NCBI RefSeq assembly: GCF_037975245.1
Contig: NC_092567.1
Location: 19,286,876-19,350,875 of the forward strand
Reading direction: 5' to 3'
Source of the DNA: Apostichopus japonicus
Taxonomy: Eukaryota > Echinodermata > Holothuroidea > Aspidochirotida > Stichopodidae
Length of the DNA stretch: 64,000 bases
This document shows, piece by piece, positions 12,551-24,300 of this stretch. The notes under the pieces are model-generated. The model ran no database searches. It was not told where the DNA came from and saw only the letters and a list, made by a program, of their open reading frames with translations. The first letter of the stretch is position 1; each line of letters starts with the position of its first letter. The translations under genes and the position numbers were made by a program.

Positions 12551-13561
12551 AACGACCCTTTAAATAGTTGATTTTCATCAGTTCAAGTGACTGGACTATG
12601 AAGACTAATTCACAGCTTATTACGTCAGTTCCAGATTCAACACAATACCCAATGACAGCGAAAAGTAAAAAAATTATAATTTATAAAACAACAGCAAGTT
12701 AACATTAACATCATTGAGGTATGTTGACTTAAGTTTCTTTGAGGCACTGATCCTTCTAGTTTAGTCCTAGGCCTATACACTGAGGATTAGATTTATAGTA
12801 GACACTTAAAGGCATTGATGACTCGCCCCAAACACCGAGTGGTCATCTGAAAAAGTTAACTTTCTGTTGCTTGCAAGTGACGTTTTGTTTGTGTTGCTAC
12901 AAAATGCAGACAGTAATGAAACGTGATACCTTGTTATCTTTAGCTGGACCTGAGATGTCCATCGCTGTATCGTTTGTACACTGTGTTGTAGGTATTGACC
13001 GCAGCTGTATGGACTGACTGTACACTAATGTCTAATTACCGGCGGTAGCAAGCTGTGTGTGTATTTTCTGGGTTCGATGGTGGTGTCTAACACTTCTGTT
13101 ACACGTACCTCATTCGAAACTAGGTCAGATTACCGGCATTAGACGTTTCTTTTTGCCCAAGTCTTCACAAACTTTAAACAGTTGATTTTCATCAGTTCAA
13201 GTGACTGGACTATGAAGACTAATACACAGCTCATTACGTCAGTTTCTTAGATTCAACACAATACCCAATGAGAATGAAAAACTTAAAAAAAAGAAGAATT
13301 TTTTTATGGCCTCAAAAATGTCATGATTAGAATGTTTTATTCAAGGACAAATGCGTGTTGAACTTCATCTAAGGATGTTCTGTTATTTACATGAAGTTAA
13401 AAGAACTTGTTAGTTTAGTTGAATTATTATAATGGACAAAACAATGGCAAGTTAACATTAACATCATTGATGCCTGTTGACTTAAGTTTCTATGAGGCTC
13501 TGATCCTCCTAGTTTAGTCCTAGGTCTACACTCGAGGATTAAGTTTATAGTCGACACTTAA
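12551..13561. repeat. Local duplication flanking a family 1 element
   Basis: The left copy (about 12560-12809) and right copy (about 13175-13561) share TTGATTTTCATCAGTTCAAG, ACTGGACTATGAAGACTAAT, CAAGTTAACATTAACATCAT, TAGTTTAGTCCTAGG and TAGT.GACACTTAA. The right copy has an extra segment of about 135 bp near 13290-13425. The right copy's terminal CACTTAA is followed by unique DNA, while in the left copy the element starts there. Confidence 0.85.
12806..13177 (+). mobile_element. Family 1 TTAA element
   Basis: 372 bp from TTAA 12806-12809 to TTAA 13174-13177. It carries the family's internal markers. Terminal repeats are imperfect (ATGACTCG / AAGTCTTCA). Confidence 0.88.
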
Positions 13562-14519
13562 GTCTCTCTGTGTGGATAAGTACTATTAGATAGTAAAATG
13601 TTTGTTGAAATTTGAACATGGGTGACCGATTGTCTTACTTTCTACCATTTTTGGGGGTAATTCTGATGACCTTTAAGCTTACAAGGAAAAAACTAGAATA
13701 ATTAAGACTTTTTGTAATTAAGATAATGCAAATAAGTATTGTTATTATTGTATAGCATATATATTATATATTGTCACTAGTTTTCTAGTTTTTTTTTGTT
13801 ACACAGAGATATACATTACCCTTCAAGGTTGAACAATTGACTTTTTTTTACTGTTTTTTTCAAGTATTAGTAATTGCTATCATAATTCGTCAGATATACA
13901 TACAATAAAAATATTAAAATGGTTGCTTATGAGTCTGTGAAAATATTGAACAGCTTAATTATGTATAATTACCCTTCACCTTTAAACAACTTTACAAATT
14001 TGCAACACTGCTGTGCAAGTTTTCTCAACCTGTCCAGGGTAAATATTATACCCAAAAAAATTGATGAAATGTTTTTAGTATGAAGATGAGCCCTCCCCCA
14101 TCTGTATTAAACTGAATCCACCCAGCGTGCCTAGAGGCAAGCCTGATGAGGGTCCCGGGGATCAGCGGTACAAACATTATGGCCCGGGGTCGATCTAAGG
14201 GCCAGTGAAAATATATAAAAATATATAAAATGTATAATACTGAATTTGAAAAACCATATGGAAAATGAATCAAAGCAATAACAGATACACAAATGTTATA
14301 AAGATGGAAGAAAAATAGTTATGCTTTATATTTATTGATTATGTTTATTAATTCTGGTTGATCATATGTCAAAGTCAAATTGGGGATAATTTTTATCTAA
14401 AGCTGTCCAGTGAAGAATTCATCTGGTATAGAACATCGCAAACTGTAGAGCCGCAAAATTAGCACAAATTTGTTGCACGAATTAAAGAGATATAGCAGAG
14501 TTGTACCCATTTATAACCA

Positions 14520-14874
14520 TTAAAGGGTGTGAAGACTCGCTCAAAAAGAAACGTCTAATGCCGGTAATCTGACCTAGTTTCGAATGAGGTGTAATAAAAG
14601 CGTTAGACACCACCATCGATCCCAGAAAATACGCACACAGCTTGCTACCTTCGGTAATTAGACACTAGTGTTCAGTCAGAATACAGCTGCGGTCAATACC
14701 AACAGCACATACAAACGATACAGTGATGGAAATCTCAGGTCCAGCTAAAGATAACAAGGTATCACGTTTCATTACTGTCTTCATTTTGTAGCGACAAGCA
14801 GAAAACTTCATTTGCAAGCAACGGAAAGTTAACTTTTCAGAGAGCGGTTTGGGGCGAGTCTTCAATGCCTTTAA
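14520..14874 (-). mobile_element. Family 1 TTAA element upstream of LRP exon 2
   Basis: 355 bp, inverted relative to the other copies: TTAAAGGGTGTGAAGACTCG on the left and CGAGTCTTCAATGCCTTTAA on the right. TIRs and TTAA are intact on both sides. It ends 109 bp before the exon 2 acceptor. Confidence 0.92.
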
Positions 14875-14983
14875 AGTATGTTTAACATTTTATGAGGAAC
14901 AAACTTGACGACGTCAACTCCCAAACTACGATACCAGATACGAATGCTAATTTATTCGCTGCTCTCACAATTTTTATCCGCAG

Positions 14984-15395
14984 CCGACGTCACTCTACTG
15001 CTGGCAAACCGCCAAGATATTCGACTCTTACAGGTTCAAGCCAACGAGGAAGCCAACAGTACTATCCTATTAGAAAACCAAGAAAATATAGCATGGGCCG
15101 ATTTCATCTACGAAAATCAGTCCGTTTTCTATTCCAACGCCGGAGACGAGAAAGGAAAGAGCCGGATATTCCGGTTAGAGTTGGACTCGTCGTTGTCGGA
15201 GCCGAGGGCTGTCGTGTCGAGTGGACTCATGATGATTTCGGGTCTGGCTTGCGATTGGAGGAACCATAAATTATATTTCATCGATTCCGATCGAAAAGTC
15301 ATCGAGGTGTCCGAACTGGACGGCAGTCTACGGAAAGTCTTGGTTTGGACGGATATGGAGAAACCTCGAGACGTCACTCTGGACCCGTTACATGG
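14984..15395 (+). CDS. LRP6: LRP5/6-like exon 2: propeller 1, first blades
   Basis: Acceptor cag at 14981-14983 (phase 1) and donor gtgagc at 15396 (phase 2). It encodes [25 protein letters not shown] and [11 protein letters not shown], which line up with human LRP6 LLLYANRRDLRLV, DGLACDWL, LYWTDS and [11 protein letters not shown]. This is the conserved second exon that starts right after the signal peptide in LRP5/6. It lies 110 bp downstream of a TTAA element. Reading upstream of the acceptor shows no signal peptide, so the true start lies in an unseen exon 1. Confidence 0.92.
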
Positions 15396-18300
15396 GTGAG
15401 CCTCGTCAAACTATGTAAATTCCTGCATACATTTTATCAGTGTTCGAGCATAGATATTTCAGGGAAAAAATTTAAGTGAACATTGCAATTTTGTGTAACA
15501 TTTTCAAAGGCTCTGAAATTTTTCTCTCATTGAATACTACAGTTCCTGTGTGGAAGACTACAAGACATTTTTACACTTGTACAGCAACTTGACCAAATTT
15601 GTATAGCATTTTGTGATGCTGATACCGGAAAAAGTTTTCCCCGTATTAGGTCATTTATTCTTATTATCCATCTCTGTCATTGTAGTTTGAAATTCAACTA
15701 TGATCTGGTACGTTTCTATGGCTGGCCTAGCTTCTTTACTTTCACCTTTTGATACAGGGTTTTATATATCACTGACAAGTTCTTCTTTCTGTATTCATGC
15801 ATACTTGATAGCTACTGTACATGAAACAACGTATGGCGGGATGTTAATCTAGGGATTATACATCAATGCAACGTGGTGTCATATATCAGGGATGCTTTTT
15901 GTATAGTTAAAGGAGGCCTATTAAGGGCAAATTAAGTCATAATTTTTTAAGGCAATAATTAAGTCTTAAATTAAGAAATGCCTTTTGATTTTCATTGAAA
16001 GTGTTGCCAGGTCACTATAGCATTCACAGCGATTTTTCAGCTGGTTCAGAATTAAAGGCATCAATTGAGACAATTTTCAACATTTCAAAAGGGACAACCG
16101 AGGCATTGTATTGAAAACATGTACAGACTTGACAGACCACACAAACGTAACCATTTCTTTCGTAGTCAATTTAGCGAATATTCTCATATGTCCAAAAAGT
16201 GATTCTAATGTTTGTAGAGCTCTAGGTTGTTATGAGGGCAAAGACGGCTACTAGAAGAAAGGGGCACTGTCTGCATTATCAATTGCTAGCAGTCACAACA
16301 AGTGCCTTTTAAGGGCATCATTGCAGGGGGTGGTAGGAGCAACATCAGCAATTTGTTTTCTCTGGTATATTGATGATGCGATGACATAGACGGCAGGACA
16401 TGGAGAAATTAAACATGCATCACCCACCGCCTCTTAATTATCTCCCAGGTACTGAAATACGAATAATTTCAGTCTGTGTGTCGATCACCAGTCTGTCTGT
16501 TTATTTGCAGCTACATGTTCTGGGTCGACTGGAATCCAGAAGAACCCAAGATAGAGAGGGCCGGTATGGATGGATCCTTGAGGACGGTGATCGTCCACAC
16601 CGGCTTGGACATGCCGTACAGCCTCACGCTGGACTACGCCACCATGAAACTCTTCTGGGGTGACACCCACCTGAATACCATCCAGTGCAGCGACTATTCA
16701 GGCTTCTCTCGGAGCACCATCTCGGTGGAGAGCGCTCACCAGTTCGCGGCCGTTACCGTATTCAACGAGGACTTGTTCTGGAGCGACTGGATTTCGAGCT
16801 CCATCTGGGCCATCGAGAAGGAGGAAGGTTCTCAAAAGAGGTTGATAGCTAGCTATCTGAGCGCCCCTCTTGATGTCAGGGTGTTTGCCGAGGAGAGGCA
16901 ACCATTGCCAACAGGTACACTGCAGGGTTGTCATAACTATCAAGATAGAACATTACTAATTTCCAAGTATGTAATAGCGTCCCTTTTGTGAGATGTCGTA
17001 CTGTACTGCATGAAGAGAGCAAATTTATGTTGTGACGGAAAAAACAGAAGGTTTAAAATGGAAAATATGAGATGGTAAAAACAAGAGCTAAATTTAATCT
17101 CATATCCCTATGTGTGATGTACTGAGGTTGAGATATCGTTACTGTACAAAAAAGTGCTCAGTTGATAACTGCATGGAACTGAAATTTGTTGGGCTAGTGT
17201 GCTTTATTAAAGAAGGGGGTGGGAGAGGGGGAGGGCGTATTACCATAGGGTAGCACAATAGAATAGGTTGGAACTATTTGGTAAGGTAAGAATAGGAATG
17301 GTGTTGTTCTCAATCACAGGCAGGTAGTCCCCAAAGATGTCTTAAATTCATGTCTTGAAACTATTAGGGCCATTTCCTTAGAAGTGATTAAGTTCTTAAA
17401 CTGGTTTTGATAATATGTCATTTTTACTTTCCTTGTCTGTAGACCCCAACCCTTGCGACTTTAACAATGGCTATTGTTCCAGTCTTTGCCTTCTCTCTCC
17501 TGACCAACCGTTCTATTCCTGTGCTTGTAAAACCGGGATAAGGCTGGACGAAGAAAATGGAACTTGTGCAGAACGTGAGTATATATCGCCAACATCGGTC
17601 ACCTTGTTACTTTCAAAATGGATAGTCCAGATGAAAAATACATTATTTCTTGACCGATGAGGGAGGGAAATTTTCTAAGCAGATGTAGTATTTATTACTT
17701 ATCTTTGTTCTTTGAAAAGTGACTTGAAGACTCGTTTTTGGTAGGCAATTTTTGTATGATTTCTGCTGATTGTGTTCCCCCTCCCCCAGTGGCATTGCCA
17801 AGGGGTGGGGAGCCTTGGGGGCATGTGCCCTCCCAAACAAAAATTGTGCCCCCACAGGTGCCCCCCAGATGCGATCGGTAGTGTTAAAAAAAATTACTCA
17901 AAGAAAAATGTATTATGTTCTTCAGCAAATCTTCTTTCCACCGACCATCACAATAACCAGTTTTTTTCTCACTAACAGAGGCCCCAGCGTGAATCGCTAG
18001 TGCTTAAACTTCTGTACCCTGCATGAATTTCAATTTCAATTTTCAACGCTCTTATTTAAAAACATTATCAAAGCAAAAGGGTTAATTTCCATATTTTGTA
18101 TTTAACTTAAATTATTAATGCCTCAATTAAGAACATAAATATAAGACAGACTAAGCCCAAAAATCCTTGAACAAGTTGCAAAATAAAGCACCAGATTGCA
18201 TCTAAGGACCCTCAATTAATCAAAAATTTCTCCCCCTCCCCTTAGACCCCTCCCCAATTAGAATAACATTTAAAATAAAAATAAAAATAGAATAAAACTG

Positions 18301-21300
18301 TTAGCAAACTGCTTATCCACTAGAGAGCCTGTGTAGGAGAATGTGTAAAAGTAAGTTGGCCTGAAGTTTCGATCCTAGCAGGATCTTCTTCAAAGGCTAA
18401 ATGACAAGAGATAATTATTCACTCAGCTGTTGCCCTCTCCGATCAGATCCTCAGGAGTTTCTGGTCTTTGCTCAGAGGACGTCCATTCACATCATCTCCT
18501 TGGATACCGAGGACCACATACCCCAGCTGATCACCGACGAAGATGTGCAGGGAGCAGTCGCCGTCGACTACGATCCCGTCGAACAGCACATATATTGGTC
18601 AGACTACCAGAAGGGAACCATCGAAAGAATAAAGCTGGATGGAACCGGTAAAATAATTTGGAAAGAATGTATTGCTTGCAATGAGGCAGGTTACAGTTAC
18701 ATTTAAAGGCATTGAAGACTCACCCCAAACCGCGTGCCGCGCTCTGAAAAAATTAACTTTCCATTGCTTGCAAGTGAAGTTTGCTGCTTGTCGCTACAAA
18801 AGGCCGACAGTAATGAAACGTGATACCTTGTTATCTTTAGCTGGACCTGAGATGTCCATCTCTGTATAGTTTATACACTGTGCTGTGGGTATTGACCGCA
18901 GCTGTATGTACTGACTGTACACTAGTGTCTAATTACCGAAGGTAGCAAGCTGTGTGCGTATTTTCTGGGTTTGATGGTGGTGTCTAACATTTATAACACT
19001 GGTGTTACCTCATTTGAAACTAGGTCAGATTACCGGCATTAGACGTTTCTTTTTGCGCGAGTCTTCACACCCTTTAAGATTGCTGGTTCAGTAATACAAG
19101 ATATTCTATGCAAGATGATTGACTCAGAATACCAGGTGGAATTAGATACATAATAATAGTCTAGTTTGCACAATGGGCGAGTTTTCTATTGTCTTGATTT
19201 CTGCTATTGTACGGTCTTTAATGTTGGGGGAGGAGAGAGAGAGAAGGTGTTCTCTTCCCAATTGAGGTGCATGGTGACGTAGGACCTCTCCTGGTGTAAA
19301 CTATAATAATGTAAATGTAATATAATATGTAATATATGTAATATTCTGTATAATATACAAAATTTAATATACTACCATATATTATATATATTATATCTGA
19401 TATATGTGTAACATGTATCATGTGTAATGTATAATACATAAAATATAACATGTAATGTACAATATGTAATTTGTAAGACATAGTGTGTAATATGTATTGT
19501 GCCATGTATAATATGTAATAAGTAATATAATATGTTAACACTAATTTCTCATTCGGCATGTATCCAAAAAGTTCTGGTTGACCAATATTTTGTAAGGGTG
19601 GGAAGGGAAACATGTGTGCTAGTCTCTCTATCATTTAGGCATGTAGATCCTCTTAATTCTGCACCAGCAGTAATGAGATAAATGTCTGCAACGAATCACC
19701 ATTTACATCCATCATTTCCCAATTCTCGTTGAAACAGAACGGCAAGTCATAGTGCCGGGGGATTTGGAATACCCTGATGGGATAGCTGTGGATTGGGTCT
19801 CTAGGACCCTCTATTGGACCGACACCGGCAGAGATAAGATCGAGGTGTCTAGATTGGACGGGACCGCCAGAAGGGTGATCGCATACGACGACCTGGATGA
19901 ACCCAGGGCTATCATTGTAGATCCAGAAAGAGGGTAAGATTTGTTCCACTTTTATTGCCTTTCCTTGTAAAATTGAGGACAAAGAGAATGTCCAGCCCTG
20001 TAAAGCAGATTAACGAAGCGGAAAGAAATTGTCTGTATTTTAAAAGGTGCAGCGGGTATCTTTACCGCCCTCTTTCCTCCTTTTAACCGTCAGGTACCTC
20101 TATTGGTCTGACTGGGGCGATCCGTCTCGCATAGAACGATCCTCTCTGGACGGCACCAACCGTACCACGCTGATAAACACACCGGAGGGTTGGCCCAATG
20201 GCATCGCCATAGATTACAAGAAGGGCCGGATCATGTGGGGCACCGCCAAGTACCGGAAGATCGAATCCGCAGACATGGAGGGTACCAACAGATCAGTCAT
20301 CGTTGACAACACCAGACACATCTTTGGCTTCTCCCTGGGAGGTGAGTCAGTGGTGTCAACTAATTACAGTGAATTAGCCGGCCTGCCCAGTGGATTAAAA
20401 AACATACAGGCACAAAATTGATTTGGAACCGTATACCGAAAATTAAGAGAAAACAACAAACAGGTCAATATTCATCCCCCATAATTATTATGATTTATCA
20501 CAGCTGTGTATAAGTATAAAAGCTCTGCTTTCATGAAGAATATATAATATATTAAAATATTTTAGATCTATAGGTCCTATCACTAACTTTGCCAGTAAGA
20601 TATATGCATGAATTCATTAGCTGGTCACTTAGTTCAGTGGACAACGTGTGTTTGCCTAAGACCATGACTGATCATGATCTAGCCAGTCATAAATGGTGTC
20701 AGCTTCACGTCACAAAACTCCTAACTTGTATTTGGCAGTGTTGGCAGGTTTACATGACTATATAACTGCTCATGGCCAGATTTGCACGGTTTGTTAACAG
20801 CACAGAGCTGTCAGCAGTGAAGAGCGTTTCTGTGCGCAGGAGTCATTTCTAAGACTATACGAGTCTTTTTTTTGTGATGATCAAAAATCAGGTCAATCGC
20901 GATGGATGAGTTGAGGCCGGTGGCGTTCAGTCGAGTGCACGGGCCGTATAGACCTATAGTTACCTTTTTGCCTGCCTTCTTTGTAACATTTTATGTTTGG
21001 TAACCTACATTTGAATTACAGGTGATTACATATATTGGACTGATTGGAACACACAGACGATAGAAAGAGCCGAAAAGCATACCGGGCTCGGTCGAGAAGT
21101 TGTGGCCACTTTGTCCGATCTGATGGGACTCAAGGTTGTTACGCAAGATATTCTTTCAAGTAAGTTTGTTTTAACCAGAGGGAAGGGGTGGGGGGTAGGG
21201 GGAAAGAGTTGATTGGGGGATAAGATGGGGGCGGGTGCCTCTGCATTTGCCATGTTCAGATAACAGAACACCAGCCAGTTGGGACAATTTTCAGATGCTT

Positions 21301-24300
21301 ATACCACTCGATACTCTTTCACCATATCATGCACATGTACTGACAGTATAAACAGTTTCTGACCTTTAATAGCTAATAAAAACATGATAGTCATAATGCT
21401 TAAACTGTCAGTACGGGCACTAAGAAGTGGGACATGAAAAGTTAAGTTCATAAACAAAATTCCCAACTGGGTGTAGAACTATGGGGATCAATGAATATTC
21501 AAACGGTTTAAGCTTCTGCCAAGGGAATGGCTTAATGAGACTACACATCATGCCTAACTATGAAGTCATAGTGTAATTATTATCTAGGTCTGGATTTCTA
21601 ATGACTTGAGGGATTTACTTTGAAAAAGAAAATCCCCAGTCATCTAGTTTAATAGTACGGACACATTTGTAATAACTACAGTGGACAAACTTTCTTTGAT
21701 ATTGATTTGGGAATATATATATATAGGCTTCATATCCATTTTAATATTGTGGCTGCAAGGACCATTAGATACTATCAATGAATGTAGCGTATCTAATTAT
21801 TATCACTAAGCTAGTTAAACACATTTTACCACAGAAAGTTGACTGGGATGTCATATTCTTTCTACTCTGTCTCAATAGTTTCAAATGAATGTGCGACCAA
21901 CAACGGAGGGTGTTCTCACGTCTGCATCTACAACCCCCAGGGCATCTCCTGCCTCTGCCCGTCAAACATGGAGTTACTCCAAACAGACCGCAGAACCTGC
22001 GTATACCCTGGACCAGCCCTGGTCTATTGGGCAGATAACCAGATACGGAAGCTGTCCATAGATCTAAACGCTGGTACGGTCGACACGATTATTTCGGATG
22101 TGGCTGAGGTCGGTGAAACAGACACTGATGCTAGGGAAGGGAGGGTCTATTGGAGTAGCCCAAAGTTAAAGGTATGTATATGTATGTATACGTGCGTGGT
22201 ATATGTATGTGTGTGTGTGTGTGTACATGTATAACCTTTTCTTAGAAAGGTAGGATATATGAAGAAGAAGAAGCATAAAACCTGAAAAAAAAGATAATTT
22301 GAAGAATACTCCGTAGTGAATTTAAGGACTAGGCCTACAATAACCCTACAAAAGTATGAAGGCACTGTGTCAAAAGGAGGGCGCTGACAGGGCTGCAGCA
22401 TCCTGCAACCAGACTGCATAGGACATAGCCTTTTGTGCTGTGCATGCAGTTTGACATAATAGTCTCTGAAGGTTTGCTGAGATACTCTCTACTGTTTGGT
22501 ATTGATGCAGCCTTGCTGCAGGGGATATTGCAGCTGCTGCAGCATTTCCTCTTGATACGTTGTCCAATTCAAATTTCTTAAACTCTGCTCTTTTCAGACG
22601 ATCAGCAGAGCATTCATCAACGGTACCGGTCTCGAGATTATCATCGGAGTAGACGTGAAGGAACCCTCGGGGGTCAGCGTCGACTGGATGTCAAGAAACC
22701 TGTATTTCACCGATGCTGGTAATGCCCAAATAGAATTATGCAAATTAGACGGCAGTAATCGAAAAGTTCTCATCAAGGATCGTCTAAGTGGACCAAAGTC
22801 CATCGCAGCAGATCCCAAAAATGGGTAAGTGTATAATCCATTGATTTTCGATCATTGCAAATGAAAGGGCACCACAGCGATTGTACAGCAGTCACAAAGG
22901 TACTCAGGCAATTATTTCAAAATTTTAATAATTGCACCAAAGTACGAGCTAGAAAACACTTACAGGAAAGACTAAAAAAAACAGGATTGTATCGTTGTTT
23001 ATCCTCCACACTTTTGATTTAGCACATTCTGAGACCAACAAGTCTATAAGTTTAATGAGGGCTTAAGTTTAATGAGGGCTCCTCTGGAAAGCAGTGCTTC
23101 TGAACTGAGCAGGACTATCCTCATTAAAGATGACAATAATAATAAATAAAATAAATAAAAAAAAAGATTGAGAGGACAGTATGAGATAACCGGCGGGAGC
23201 CGTGCTTTGCATGGCTCTATCAGGCCTGTCCCCCACATTATTCCTTATGAGATTACACATAATTGGCGGCTTGATCCTTGTGCAGTTCAAAAGGTGGCAG
23301 CTACACGGGTACCGATGGCATTTTGTCATCATCACTGCAGTGGCGGAGCTAGGGGTATTGGTCAGGAGGGGCGAGAATGGTCTGTAGGGGTGCCATCGAC
23401 ACTATCAGAGCTATATACAGCTCTGGACACTATCTAAGCGGAGCGCCACAACTGGTTGGCGCGTAGCGTACAAAAAAATTTTGAGTAAAGTTACTCCCTA
23501 GATCGCCGGAAATGACCCTTTCCGGGCCTGGCTAATTTGCAGATAAACGAAGAATAAATAGGTGTCATCGCCAAATTACACCAACAACATGTGACAAATG
23601 TCAATAAGTAGATGCGAGAGCAATAAAAAAGTCAATAATCACGAATAAGTAAAAAGTGGTTAAGAGCTGAAAAGGGCGCCAGCAGTCCATTTGAGTCTGT
23701 CAGGGGGGGCTTCCGCCCCCCCCCTGACTGTATGGACGCTCCGCTACTGCATCACTGTCCTTTAATGCCAAGCCCTAGCTGGCACATAGAGAATTGACCA
23801 AACAGGACATTGATCATGCATTTTAGACAGAAGCTCAACCTCCAGCAACCTTAAGAAAAGTCGATATTTAACGTTCTCCCCCCCCCCCCCCCCACCAATA
23901 TCATAGCCTCAAGCTGTACCTCCCCATCTCTCAACCACACAATACCAGATAATTTATAACCTCCCTTTTTATACCTCTAAATGAACTGTTGAAGGCATTG
24001 GATTGATAAGGAAATACTTTTCTCAAAACAGGTATTTGTTTTGGACAGATTGGGGTAACATACCGACTATTGAGAGATCACTTCTGGACGGTTCAGAAAG
24101 AATGATGCTGGCAATTAACTGTCCTAGCAGTTACCTAGCAGTGGATTCTGACCAGCAACGTATATACTGGGTAGTACCCGAGGAAAACAGAATCGAATCG
24201 TGCGATATGTCTGGTAAAATATTTTAAAGCAGTACTGCCACGTCTCGACCTAATTAAACTTTAGAAACAAGTGTCCAACCTACCAGTTAGATTCATGACA

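Larger units (their letters stand above)
1..14983. other. 15 kb with no recognisable exon; repeat-rich upstream/intron 1 of the LRP5/6-like gene
   Basis: I see no exon that matches a known family here. Open frames are short, lie in low-complexity or repeat DNA, and lack matching splice sites. Contents are listed separately: SINE fragments, TTAA elements, the 6.0-6.5 kb TIR element, hairpins and a duplicated segment at 12.5-13.6 kb. Because LRP5/6 exon 1 holds only a short signal peptide, it could be here unnoticed or lie left of the window. Confidence 0.6.

Noticed and set aside
14665-14865. ORFs such as the 66-aa frame at 14665 and the related frames at 18672, 39898 and 43492
   Set aside because: The same peptide ([19 protein letters not shown]) recurs because all are translations of family 1 elements, not a gene family.
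14892-15269. 125-aa ORF overlapping LRP exon 2
   Set aside because: Shadow frame of the real LRP5/6 exon, which matches the family in another frame.
19218-19634. 138-aa minus-strand ORF
   Set aside because: Made of the degenerate TAATATGTA tract; Tyr/Ile/His-rich with no homology.
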